Shown one piece after another: positions 37,510-48,100 of a DNA stretch of 64,000 bases. Each line of letters opens with the position of its first letter. Position 1 is the first letter of the stretch. The stretch is from Sulfurospirillum diekertiae (GTDB lineage Bacteria > Campylobacterota > Campylobacteria > Campylobacterales > Sulfurospirillaceae). A model generated the notes under the pieces. That model worked only from the letters and a program-made list of their open reading frames with translations. It made no database searches and was not told where the DNA came from. The stretch is from NCBI RefSeq assembly GCF_002162315.1, contig NZ_CP021416.1, forward strand, positions 310,001 to 374,000, read 5' to 3'. The translations under genes and the position numbers were made by a program.

Positions 37510-39585
37510 TTACGCAAGTGCTAATTGCTGTTTTTTGTATTTGACTCTTTGTCCAAAATAGATTAAACCATAGAGGGTAAAACCGATTACATAGGCAAAA
37601 TAATGACTCGGAAGCCCCAGTTTTGCTGCCATAAGTTTTGGAAGCATTAAAAATGGAATGACGACAATCAATAAAATTCTCTCAATATTGTTAATCTTAG
37701 TTAAGATAAAACTTTGTGTTGCTGATGTAAAGGCAAACATACCAAAGATAGCTCCACCAAAAATAAGCGCAATTTCAAAAGGATTGGTAATCCAAATCCA
37801 TTTTGAAGGATCATTGGGATCGTTTGCATCTACACCACTTATTAACAGTAGCTCATTGTTGAAGAAGAACATAAACGGCAAAATACCCGTCCTGATGTCA
37901 TAAATAAACGCTTGAATACCTGTAATAATCGGATCGCTCTTTGCAACTGCCGCCGCGGCATATGCCGCCATGCCCACAGGAGGTGTGTCATCGGCCAAAA
38001 TACCAAAGTAGAAAACAAACATATGCGCTGCAAGTGCTGGGATAAGATACCCATTGCTTCCTGCTAGATCCATGATGATAGGTGCTGTTAATGCCGCCAT
38101 AACGATATAGTTCGCCGTTGTTGGAAGTCCCATACCCAAGACCAAAGAGACAAAAGCGGTTAAGAAAAGAACGCCTAAAATGTAGCCATTGGCTAAATTG
38201 TCAATGACCTCTGCGAGGACAAGACCAATACCTGTTAGCGTTACAGAGCCTACGATGATACCCGCAACGGCAGTTGCAATCGCAACCGAAACCATATTTT
38301 TGCCACCATTGACCATGCCATGTCCAATATCTGCCAACCCTTCTACAAAGAGCGATAAAGTCACTTTTTCTTGATTGATTAAGGCTTTAAGTGGCTTTTG
38401 CACGAGCATGATAATCATCAAAAACATAATCGCACTAAAAGCGGCACTTTGTGCGGATTGTCGTAGTACCACAAGCGTATAGATTAAAAAGAAAATAGGA
38501 ATAAGGTAGTGAATACCATGAATAAAGATAGGCCAGACACGACCAAGAATATTAGGATCTTCACCTTTGAGACCATGTTTTTTAGCTTCCAAGTGAACAA
38601 TGTAAAAAAGAGCAATATAGCACGTAAATGCAGGAATAAAAGCTGCAAAAACAATATCCGTATAATCGAGTCCTAAAAACTCCGCCATGATAAATGCCGC
38701 GGCACCCATAATCGGAGGCATCAATTGACCATTAACGGAAGCGGCAGTCTCAACAGCCGCAGCTTTATGTGCGCTAAAACCAAGACGTTTCATCAAAGGA
38801 ATAGTAAAGGTTCCCACCGTGACTGTGTTGGCGATGGAAGAGCCTGAGATCATACCAAACATACCCGAAGCTGCAACAGCCGCTTTGGCGGGACCGCCAT
38901 CGTAACGTCCCAAAATAGTGTAGGCAAGTTTAATGAAGTATTCACCCGCACCTGCTCGGTCTAAAAGAGCGCCAAAAAGAACAAATAAAAAGACAAAACT
39001 TGCACTAACACCTAGTGGTACACCAAAAATACCTTCGGTTGTGAGAACCATTTGTCCGACAATTTTATTAAGACTCGCCCCTTTATGGGCGATCATATCC
39101 GGTAAATAAGGACCAAAGTAGTCATAGGCTAAAAAGACCATTGCCACAACCATCAATGGGAGTCCCATGACTCTTCGTGAGGCTTCGAGAACAACTAAAA
39201 TGGTTGTAACACCAACGATGATATCGGTTTGTGTCCATGCACCTGAGCGCATAGCTAAGTCTTTATAGGCATACCATTGGTATAAAACAGCAGCAATACC
39301 TACAATCATAATACCAAAGTCATACCATGTAATGGTTGATTGAAGTTTAGGACTTTTATACATAGCATGCATTGAAAATGCGAGAGCAAGGCCAAAGGCT
39401 AAGTGAATCGCTCTTGCATGAGCGCTATTACCTGGTTCAATGACCATATAAAGTTGGAATAAAGACCATGAAAAAGCAATAGCAGCTATAAGCCAGTAAT
39501 GCCAACTTCCTTTTTCAAAATCTCTATGTCCTTCAAATTCGCTGATGAGTTTTTCATCATCCAGTCTTTCTTCGAGTGTTTTCAC
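37510..39585 (-). CDS. TRAP transporter permease, fused 4TM/12TM (DctQM type) subunit
   Basis: A 691-residue protein with about 16-18 hydrophobic helices. The N-terminal part is the small DctQ-like unit and the rest the large DctM-like unit (GMFGMISGSSIANTVTVGTFTIPLM, GMGLPTTANYIVMAALTAP). The fused form is the usual partner of TAXI-type binding proteins. It imports small organic anions by ion gradient. The binding protein is encoded just upstream, and a hairpin at 39609-39634 separates the two. The substrate is unknown; glutamate or dicarboxylates are candidates. Confidence 0.92.
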   Translation of the reverse strand: MKTLEERLDDEKLISEFEGHRDFEKGSWHYWLIAAIAFSWSLFQLYMVIEPGNSAHARAIHLAFGLALAFSMHAMYKSPKLQSTITWYDFGIMIVGIAAVLYQWYAYKDLAMRSGAWTQTDIIVGVTTILVVLEASRRVMGLPLMVVAMVFLAYDYFGPYLPDMIAHKGASLNKIVGQMVLTTEGIFGVPLGVSASFVFLFVLFGALLDRAGAGEYFIKLAYTILGRYDGGPAKAAVAASGMFGMISGSSIANTVTVGTFTIPLMKRLGFSAHKAAAVETAASVNGQLMPPIMGAAAFIMAEFLGLDYTDIVFAAFIPAFTCYIALFYIVHLEAKKHGLKGEDPNILGRVWPIFIHGIHYLIPIFFLIYTLVVLRQSAQSAAFSAIMFLMIIMLVQKPLKALINQEKVTLSLFVEGLADIGHGMVNGGKNMVSVAIATAVAGIIVGSVTLTGIGLVLAEVIDNLANGYILGVLFLTAFVSLVLGMGLPTTANYIVMAALTAPIIMDLAGSNGYLIPALAAHMFVFYFGILADDTPPVGMAAYAAAAVAKSDPIITGIQAFIYDIRTGILPFMFFFNNELLLISGVDANDPNDPSKWIWITNPFEIALIFGGAIFGMFAFTSATQSFILTKINNIERILLIVVIPFLMLPKLMAAKLGLPSHYFAYVIGFTLYGLIYFGQRVKYKKQQLALA

Positions 39586-39608
39586 GCATAAACCTTTATG
39601 TCAATCTG

Positions 39609-39634
39609 TAAGGCTTCTCTTTCAAAAAGCCTTA
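39609..39634 (-). terminator. Intercistronic hairpin between the TAXI binding protein and the permease
   Basis: TAAGGCTT (39609-39616) pairs with AAGCCTTA (39627-39634). It is followed by a TTACATGTAA (39632-39641) that shares its end. In transport operons such hairpins let the binding protein be made in excess of the permease; this is an inference. Confidence 0.5.
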
Positions 39635-39651
39635 CATGTAAGAAATTTATT

Positions 39652-40605
39652 TTATTTAAGTAGTCCTGCTTCTTTAAATGCTCTCATAGCACCTGGATGT
39701 TGTGGTACGCTTAAGCCTTCGAGCAAGCTCTCTTTGGTAATTGTTTTGTAAGAAGGGTGAAGTTCTTTAAATTTATCGAAGTTATCAAGAATCGTTTTTA
39801 CTACTTGGTAAACCACTTCATCTTTGACTTTGCTACTGGTTACAAGAACAGCTTTAACACCAATACTTGGAACATCATTTGGAACACCTTTATAGTATGT
39901 ACCTGAGATAGTACCTTTGGCATAATAAGGATATTTTTTAACCAATGCATCAATGGCTGGACCTTCAATAGGAACAATGTTGATGTCCACAGAACTCGCG
40001 GCATCTTTAATGTTTGCCGTTGGATGACCTGCTACAAAGAAGTAACCATCAATATGGTTATCTTGGAGCATCGTTGGACCTTCTGTCGATTTGAGTTCAT
40101 TGACAAGCGCTAAGTCTGAGCGTTTAATGCCAAGTGCTTCAAAAACAACATCAACAGTCATATTGGTTCCTGAACCTGGAGAGTCTAAATTGAGTCTTTT
40201 ACCTTTAAGGTCTGCCATCGTCTTAATCCCTGATTTTTGGCTGACAACAAGAGCAAGAAGTTCTGGATAAATCGCAATGGCACTGCGAAGTTCTGGTACA
40301 GCAGCAGCACCTTCAAATTTACCTTCACCTTTATACGCTTGGTATGCTGTATCACTTTGGGCAATACCAAAATCAAGTTCACCTGCTTTGATGGTATTAA
40401 CATTATAAACAGAGCCACCTGTAGATTCCACTGAGCAGCGAATATTCGTCTCTTTTTTGTTTTTATTGACCATTTGGCAAATAGCACCACCTGTTGGATA
40501 GTACGTTCCAGTAACGCCACCTGTACCAATTGTAATAAACTCCGCTGCAAACAGAGAGATACTTAGCGTTCCCGTAAGCGCTAATGTAGTGAGTATTCTA
40601 TTCAT
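39652..40605 (-). CDS. TAXI family TRAP transporter solute-binding protein
   Basis: A 317-residue periplasmic protein. The signal peptide is MNRILTTLALTGTLSISLFA with cleavage after AA, then FITIGTGGVTGTYYPTGGAICQMVNK, the TAXI signature (the GTGGVTGTYYPxG block). The last part (HPSYKTITKESLLEGLSVP) is also typical. It captures the substrate for the DctQM permease encoded downstream. AGGAG precedes the ATG (revcomp of GACTCCTTG). The family binds glutamate or other small acids; the substrate is not readable. Confidence 0.93.
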   Translation of the reverse strand: MNRILTTLALTGTLSISLFAAEFITIGTGGVTGTYYPTGGAICQMVNKNKKETNIRCSVESTGGSVYNVNTIKAGELDFGIAQSDTAYQAYKGEGKFEGAAAVPELRSAIAIYPELLALVVSQKSGIKTMADLKGKRLNLDSPGSGTNMTVDVVFEALGIKRSDLALVNELKSTEGPTMLQDNHIDGYFFVAGHPTANIKDAASSVDINIVPIEGPAIDALVKKYPYYAKGTISGTYYKGVPNDVPSIGVKAVLVTSSKVKDEVVYQVVKTILDNFDKFKELHPSYKTITKESLLEGLSVPQHPGAMRAFKEAGLLK

Positions 40606-40755
40606 CTTGACTCCTTGAATTGTAGTGTTTCATTTAATGCTACTACGTTTTTTCTTACTATTACTTGAATAAATCTATAAAAGGGTAGTTTGATTATGTT
40701 TTTTTTAAGATTAGTACAACAAATTTTTTCTTGAATAATTATTTTTAAATAAGTC

Positions 40756-40786
40756 TTGACAATAAAAAATTTTTTTTGACTATAAT
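40756..40786 (+). promoter_or_regulatory. Promoter of tRNA-Asn
   Basis: TTGACA (40756-40761) and TATAAT (40781-40786), separated by 19 bases with an A/T-rich run between, 21 bases before the tRNA 5' end. It also reads away from the divergent TAXI gene. Confidence 0.7.
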
Positions 40787-40806
40787 TTCGACCTCATTCA
40801 AAGTGT

Positions 40807-40888
<82 letters not shown>

Positions 40889-41053
40889 ATCTAGCATACT
40901 CCAAAATAGTCTAAAAATCCCTATAAAATCGGCATTCTTTCGCAAATATTCATCTAATACAATACAACGCAATTTAACCCAAACTAAGAGTCAAAGTAGT
41001 AATATTGGTAGTAATTTTTGATAATTTCTACTTTTCTAAGGAGAATGACTACT

Positions 41054-42265
41054 ATGGCATCAAAACTCCTGAAAGACTTACAAGTACGTAATGCCAAGCC
41101 TTTAGAGCAAGATTACAGACTTACAGATGGCGAAGGCTTATATCTTCTCGTGAAACCCAATGGTAGTAAACTTTGGCGCTACAACTATTCTTTTGAGAAC
41201 AACAAGTATGTCTATTCGATTGGGAAATACCCTGAGATCAGCCTTGAAAGAGCAAGGATTTTACACCAAAATGCGATTAGACTTAAAGCAGATGGCATTA
41301 ACCCTGTTGATCAAAAGCGAAAAGCGAAACTAGAGAAGAAACTAGCTACGGTTAATACCTTTAAAGCTATTGCAAAAGAATGGCTTGAAAAGAAAAAGAG
41401 GGAATTAGCAGAAAAGACTTTTGAGGGCGTTGAGCGGAGGGTTGAAAAGAATCTTTATCCGATTTTGGGTGATATAAATATTCGTGAAATCAAGAAGCAA
41501 GACGTTGCAAGTGCTTTAAAAATTGCAGATTTACGTAGCCCTGAAGTAGCTAGCCGCTGTTTAGGCTATGCTAAAAATATTTTCGAGTACGCAGAAGATT
41601 TAGGGGTTATTGAGTTTAGCGTTATATCTTCTATGACAGCTGGTAAATTTTTAACCAAATATGAGAATGAAAGATTCGCACACATTAAAGACCCGAAAAG
41701 ATTAAAAGAGCTTTTAATTGCAATTGATTCATATTCTGGTGAATATGTTGTTAGACAGCTTTTGAGATTATTGCCATTAGTTGCTTTACGTCCAACCGAA
41801 GCCAGGGCTGCAACATGGAATGAAATCGACTTTGAAAAAAAGATTTGGTCTATCGGTAAAGAGCGTATGAAAATGAGAAAGGATCATATCGTACCCCTTT
41901 CATCCCAAGCATTAAAAATTTTAGAAGAACTGCATCCTTACACAAAAAACAGTAAATATATTTTTCAAAGCCCTCGAAAATCGGATACTCCGTTATCGGA
42001 TAATTCTATCAACAAGGCCTTGTCAATTTTAGGCTTTAAGGACGAACAAACCGGACACGGTTTTCGCCATATTTTCAGCACAACGTGCCATAGCAATTTA
42101 AGGGAGCATCAATTTGATTCTCTTGTTATTGAAGCATGTTTATCGCATAAAGATAAAAATAAAGAACGTGACGTATATAATGGTGCTAAATATATACCCG
42201 AGAGAATGCAATTGATGCAATGGTACGCAAATTATTTGGATGATTTGAAAAATAGCAAGAATTAA
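41054..42265 (+). CDS. Tyrosine recombinase/integrase, P4 family (DUF4102 N-terminus)
   Basis: A 403-residue integrase. Residues 1-85 form the DUF4102 arm-binding domain (LTDGEGLYLLVKPNGSKLWRY). The catalytic residues are Arg246 in ALRPTEARAATW, His335-Arg338-His339 in TGHGFRHIFST, and Tyr375 in DVYNGAKYIPER. The start at ATG 41054 has AAGGAG about ten bases upstream; the open frame continues to 41018 without need. It catalyses site-specific insertion at the adjacent tRNA-Asn. The position next to attL and pointing inward is standard for tRNA-targeting islands. Confidence 0.96.
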   Translation: MASKLLKDLQVRNAKPLEQDYRLTDGEGLYLLVKPNGSKLWRYNYSFENNKYVYSIGKYPEISLERARILHQNAIRLKADGINPVDQKRKAKLEKKLATVNTFKAIAKEWLEKKKRELAEKTFEGVERRVEKNLYPILGDINIREIKKQDVASALKIADLRSPEVASRCLGYAKNIFEYAEDLGVIEFSVISSMTAGKFLTKYENERFAHIKDPKRLKELLIAIDSYSGEYVVRQLLRLLPLVALRPTEARAATWNEIDFEKKIWSIGKERMKMRKDHIVPLSSQALKILEELHPYTKNSKYIFQSPRKSDTPLSDNSINKALSILGFKDEQTGHGFRHIFSTTCHSNLREHQFDSLVIEACLSHKDKNKERDVYNGAKYIPERMQLMQWYANYLDDLKNSKN

Positions 42266-42469
42266 TTGATTGATCCAGTTCATCTGATGAATTTGTAATT
42301 TTCCGAAAAGTCCTAAAATAGGAATTATCTGATATATTTTGATTATCTCGTTAATCCGAAAAATCTGTATAAAGAGATAATTTATGATATATCTTATAAC
42401 TCTTATTTTGATTTGGATAAAATAAACATATAATTTTCTCACAAAGTATTAACACAAGGCATATGTTCA
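42266..42469. promoter_or_regulatory. AT-rich promoter region between the integrase and methyltransferase
   Basis: About 200 bp without a gene. It holds TCCTAAAATAGGA (a 5-bp stem palindrome near 42311) and a TATAAT-like box in ACATATAATT about 40 bases before the methyltransferase ATG. Nothing else is recognisable. Confidence 0.4.
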
Positions 42470-45128
42470 ATGACTGTCTTAGAAATAGAAAATAATCTTC
42501 ATAATCTAGTAGCAAATCTTGACAAAGAAAACTTCATCTTCGAGCTACTCTTAGCATACGGTATCCCAAAATCAACCATCAAACGACTGCAAGGAAGCGA
42601 TCACGACAAACTTACATCATACGGTGAACTTGTCATGAGAAAAAAACTTTTTTTCAAAGTGACGGATAATGAACTTCATGCCACGATAGATGAACTTAAA
42701 TCTTCAAAAGAAGTTCTTAAACACTTACCAAGATTTGTTCTTGTAACAGACTACGAAACACTCCTTGCCTATGACGTTAAAACGGAAGATAGCCTCGATA
42801 TCGAACTCTTAAACATTATCAATCATTACGATTTTTTCTTGCCTCTCGCAGGGATGGAAAAAACTACCTTTACCGATGAAAACCCAGCCGATGTCAAAGC
42901 CTCACTCAAGATGGCAAAACTCTATGATGAGCTTCAAAAAAACAACCGCTTTGAAATCAAAGAGGAAGTTCACTCTTTGAATGTCTTTCTCACAAGGCTT
43001 TTGTTTTGCTACTTTGCTGAAGATACCAACATCTTCCCTGACAACCTCTTTACCTCTTCACTCTCATCGCACACGCAAGTGAACGGGAGCGATTTGGATG
43101 CTTACTTGCAAAGACTTTTTACCATTTTCAACACACCAAACACAAAAAGAGAGCCAAACACACCCGCATACCTAAACGCATTTCCTTATGTCAATGGCGG
43201 ACTTTTTGCTTTACATGTAAAGCTTCCGACTTTTACCACTCGTTCACGCTCCCTCATGCTAGAAATCGGAAAGTTAAAATGGTCACAGATAAATCCAGAC
43301 ATCTTTGGAAGTATGATACAAGCAGTTGTTACCCCTGAACACCGTGGTGGAATGGGCATGCACTACACCTCTGTACCCAACATCATGAAAGTCATCGAAC
43401 CGCTATTTTTAGATGAACTCTATGTCGAATTTGAAAAAAGTTATGAAAGCAAAACCAAACTTAAAGCTTTACATGTAAGGCTCTCAAAACTCAAAATCTT
43501 TGACCCAGCGTGTGGAAGCGGAAACTTTCTCATCATCGCCTATAAGAAACTAAGAGAACTTGAAATGAGCATCTTGCAACGCATAGACACATTAAGCAAA
43601 GAGCGGAGTTTTGTCTTTAGCGAGATAAAACTAACACAATTTTACGGCATAGAGCTAGACGATTTTGCACACGAAGTAGCAATGCTTTCTCTTTGGCTCG
43701 TCGAACATCAGATGAACTTAGAATTTTACAAAGCATTTGGGAGAACAAGTCCTAGTTTACCTCTTCATGACGGAGGAAATATTGTTCATGGAAATGCTAC
43801 AAGGTTGGATTGGGAAGAAGTTTGTCCTAAAAATGTTGGGGATGAGATATATGTTTTGGGAAATCCACCGTATTTAGGCTCAAGTATGCAGAACAAAAAG
43901 CAAAAAGAAGACATGGCATCTGTTTTTCAAGGTATCAAGAATTACAAAAACTTAGATTACATAGCATGTTGGTTTTATAAAGGTGCAAAATATATACAAA
44001 ACTCAAATACAAAATTAGCTTTCGTAACGACAAATTCTATCGTACAAGGTGAACAGGTTGCAATGTTGTGGCTTCATATTTTTAAGTTAGAGATTGAAGT
44101 GTTTTTTGCTCATCAATCTTTCAAATGGACAAACAATGCTAAAGGAAATGCCGGTGTTACTGTTGCAATTATCGGATTAAGAAACTGTTCTGATGCCGAT
44201 AATAAATATATCTTCAATGGTTCGATTAAGCAAAAAGTTAAACATATCAATCCATATCTAACTTCTGTCAATGTCTCTGTTGTGACAAAGCGAACAAAAT
44301 CTTTATCGAAATTACCACTTATGGAATACGGAAATAAAGCAGTTTATGGAGAACCTTTGATTCTTGAAAAGCAAGAAAAAGAGCGTATTCTTAGTGCATT
44401 TCCAGAAGCTAAAAATTTTATAAGACCGCTTAAAGGAGCAAAAGAGTTTTTAAACGGCTTAGAGCGTTGGGTAATTTGGATTGAAGATAAAGACCTGTCG
44501 TTGGCACAATCTATTTCCCTTATAAATGAACGAATTGAAAAAGTAAAAACTCTTCGGCTTTCAAGTAACGACAGCGGAGCGCAAGAATTGGCTCAATACT
44601 CTCATCGTTTTAGAGATACAAAAACTTCTAAAACGACATCCTTGATTGTGCCGCTTACAACATCTGAACGAAGAAAATATATACCAACTGGATTTTTATC
44701 ACAAGAAACGATTTTAACCAATGCAGCCAATGCAATTTACGATGCTGAACCTTGGATATTTGGAGTTATATCATCATTAATGCACATGGTTTGGATGCGA
44801 ACTGTTGCAGGAAGATTAAAAACAGATTATCGTTATTCATCAGCACTTGTTTACAACACCTTCCCATTCCCAAATATCTCACAAAAACAAAAAGACGAAA
44901 TCACCGAGCTTGTATTTGGCGTACTCGATGAGCGAGAAAAACACAGCCAAAAAACCCTAGCCCAGCTCTACGACCCAAACAAAATGCCAGAAGGCTTAAA
45001 AAAAAGCCCACCACGCCCTAGACAAAGCCATAGAACAATGCTACCGCCCCAAACCATTCGAAACCGATGAAGAAAGACTAGAGTACCTTTTTAGGATGTA
45101 TGAAGAGATGACAAAGGGCAAGAAATGA
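42470..45128 (+). CDS. Class I SAM-dependent DNA methyltransferase (type IIG/IIL-like), C-terminus shifted by one A-run indel
   Basis: About 885 residues after correction. Motif I DPACGSGNFL lies at 345-354 and catalytic motif IV NPPY at 465-468, so it is an N6-adenine enzyme. The N-terminal about 130 residues (RFVLVTDYETLLAYDVKT; Asp94, Asp102-x-Lys104) could hold a PD-(D/E)xK nuclease site, as in single-chain restriction-modification enzymes, but this is weak. The literal frame ends at 45070; deleting one A from the A8 run at 44998-45005 restores HHALDKAIEQCYRPKPFETD to a TGA at 45126-45128. That TGA overlaps the next ATG (ATGA). It carries two exact TTACATGTAA copies, unlike its neighbours. 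Confidence 0.85.
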
Positions 45129-48100
45129 GTAAAATAAATCAAATTGAAAAAGCACTTCAAGAAATTGATGCTACAAAATTTCATAAGCTTTTAGATGCAT
45201 ATTTGACAAAAAAAATATCTGCACCTCATTCTAATGGTACAAAACTTGGGGAAGACAAACCAATAAAAGGTACACCTGACAGTTATATTGTTTTAGAAGA
45301 TGGAAAATATATATTTATTGAATATACTGCACAGAAAACCAATATTGTAGAAAAATTTTTAAAAGATTTAGAAAAATGCTTTGATGAAGAGAAAACAGGT
45401 ATAAAAGTAGTACAAATAAATAAAATTGTACTTGCATGTAATTCTGATTTAAATCCACAAGAGATAAAACAATTTATAGATTATTGCAGCTCAAAAAATA
45501 TTACATGTGAATTTATTGGAAATTCATATTTAGCGAATGATTTATTTAGTAATTATCCAAATATAGCTAAGGAATTTTTAGATATCTCGATAGATACTGG
45601 TCAAATTCTTGATTGTGTAGAGTTTATAGATGCTTATGAAAAGAACAAATTTTCAACATCACTTAATACAACATTACAATTTAGAGATGTAGAAATTCAA
45701 AATTTAAGAGAATCATTAGCAAATAATCAAATCACTTTTATTACTGGTGCCGCAGGAGTTGGTAAAACGAAATTGGCGATAGATATTAGTTCTTTATATG
45801 CTAAAGAAAATGGATTTATTTTTAAAGCTATTTTAAATAGAGGTGCCAATATTTTTGATGATTTAAAGGTATATTTTAATTCTCAATCTGAACAGTATCT
45901 AATTTTTATTGATGATGTTAATAGAATTCATCTATCGTTAGAATACCTCTTTGAATATTATGGTGAAAAAATCAATCAGGGGACTATAAAAATAATTGCA
46001 ACAATTAGAGATTATGCAAAAGAAAAGTTATTTGATAAATTACCTAAAAGTATAAGTTATTATGAACTTGAATTAAAACCTTTAAGCGATGACTCAATTA
46101 AAAAAATTGTTGAGAAAGAATATAGTATTACAAATCATCTCTATCTTGAGAGAATTGCAGATATTGCTCAAGGTAATCCAAGATTAGCTTTAATGGCAGC
46201 ATCTATAGTTAAAAAGCAAAACAGATTAGATGCAATTTATGATGTGACAACATTATATGATGAGTATTTTTCTAGTATTAAAAAAGATATTGAAATATTT
46301 GAAAAAAATGATTTACTTTTGTTAAGTGTAGCAATCATTTCATTTTTTAGAATTATTGATAGAGAAAATACTCAACAAATTGATATGATAGAAAAAGCCT
46401 TTGATATTTCAATTGATGCGATATGGAAAAATATAGAAGAGTTACATCGCCTTGAAGTTGTTGATATGTATGAAAATAATGTCGTTAAAGTTTCAGATCA
46501 AATACTTTCTACTTATTTATTTTATAAAACTGTTTTTGTTGATAAAAAAATTAACATTGGCATTTTCTTAAAGCATTTTTTTCCTAGTTTCAAAGGAAAA
46601 TTTGTTGATGCTTTAAATCCATTGTTGAGTTCCTTTGATACAAATCTCATATTAGAAGTATTGCGTGAACCAGTTAATAATTTATGGGGTGAATCCCTTT
46701 CAAATAAACAGCACATTTATGAAGTGATAAATACATTTTGGTTTTTAAAACAAACAGATATTTTGATTTATTTTTCAGAGGCAATTGAACAATTAGATAA
46801 TGTAGAAATAGATGCTGAACCACTTGATATTTGGAAACAAATTAATACAAATCAAACTGATGAGATTTTAAATAAACTTTCTTTATTTAGGCATGATAGT
46901 TTAGAAAATATGAAAATTTCTATCGAATTAATTATTACGTACTTAACTAAAGTACCATCAAAAATATATGAAGTTATTATCGTACTAACTAAAAATTTTG
47001 GAATCAAGTATGATAGCTATCGATACAATTATTCTAAAGAAAAAATTTTAATCGACACTTTATGGAACTTTACTGAACATGGAAAGAATCAATTATTAAC
47101 GAGATTGTTTATTAGGGTTTGTAGTGAATTTTTAAAAACCGAGTTTGAAGAAAATAAAATGAAAGGTCATAATTTTATCATATCTCGTTATAAACCTTTT
47201 GAAACAGAAAATTTGCAAGAACTAAGAAATGATATTTTTGAAAAATTAGATATATTGTTTTCTAGTGGAAACTTTTTAGGAGACTTGGAAAACTTAATTC
47301 AAAAATATCCATCAGGGATTAGTTATAGTGCTGATGTGAGCAATGTAGAAAAATGGGATGTTCAAAATATTTTAAATTTAATAGAAAAATATTTTGATTC
47401 AAGTATATATAGACATTGTCAAATTGTACAAAATCTATTAAAAAGTTTTGATGGGCATAAACTTGTTTATGATACTAGTATCAAAGAAACTTTTAAACAT
47501 CAAGCATATGAATTAAAAAAACTACTTTTTTTAAATGATGTAGATATTTCATTAGAGCAACCAAGGGACAAAGAAGAAAAAACAGATTGGGATAAAATAC
47601 GACAAATAAAACATGACAGATTAGCTGATTTTGTAAAAGATTATACTTTAAGTGATTGGCTACAACTTTTTGATTCGTGTAAGTTGTTTTTTGCAGAGCA
47701 AGGAAGAGATGCTTATAATCTAAAAAGTAGTTTGAATGAGTTATTTCACATAATTGCTCATAAAAATGAAACTCTTTATATTGATATACTAGAAAAATAT
47801 CTTGAGTTAGGTGATCCATTTTTATTAAATTTGAATATGTCAGATTTAATAAAAATTGTTGGAAAAGAGAAAGCCTTTGAATTCATAAAGAAATATTCTT
47901 TTCAAGCTCAAGAAACATGGTTATTTAATCTTTTTATAGCAATTGATGAAAGCAAAATTACTTCGAAAGAGGCTGAATCATTATTAGAACTTTATAAAAC
48001 TTCTAGTTATAGGAGCATGCCTTCTCATTTAGATTATTTAATCAAATATTGTACAGTAGATGAAAATATTTTTTTAGAAATAATGACCATTTTGGTTAAC

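Noticed and set aside
46522-47819. Minus-strand frames inside the STAND gene
   Set aside because: They are low-complexity antisense shadows; the plus strand has a continuous 1259-codon frame with clear NTPase motifs.
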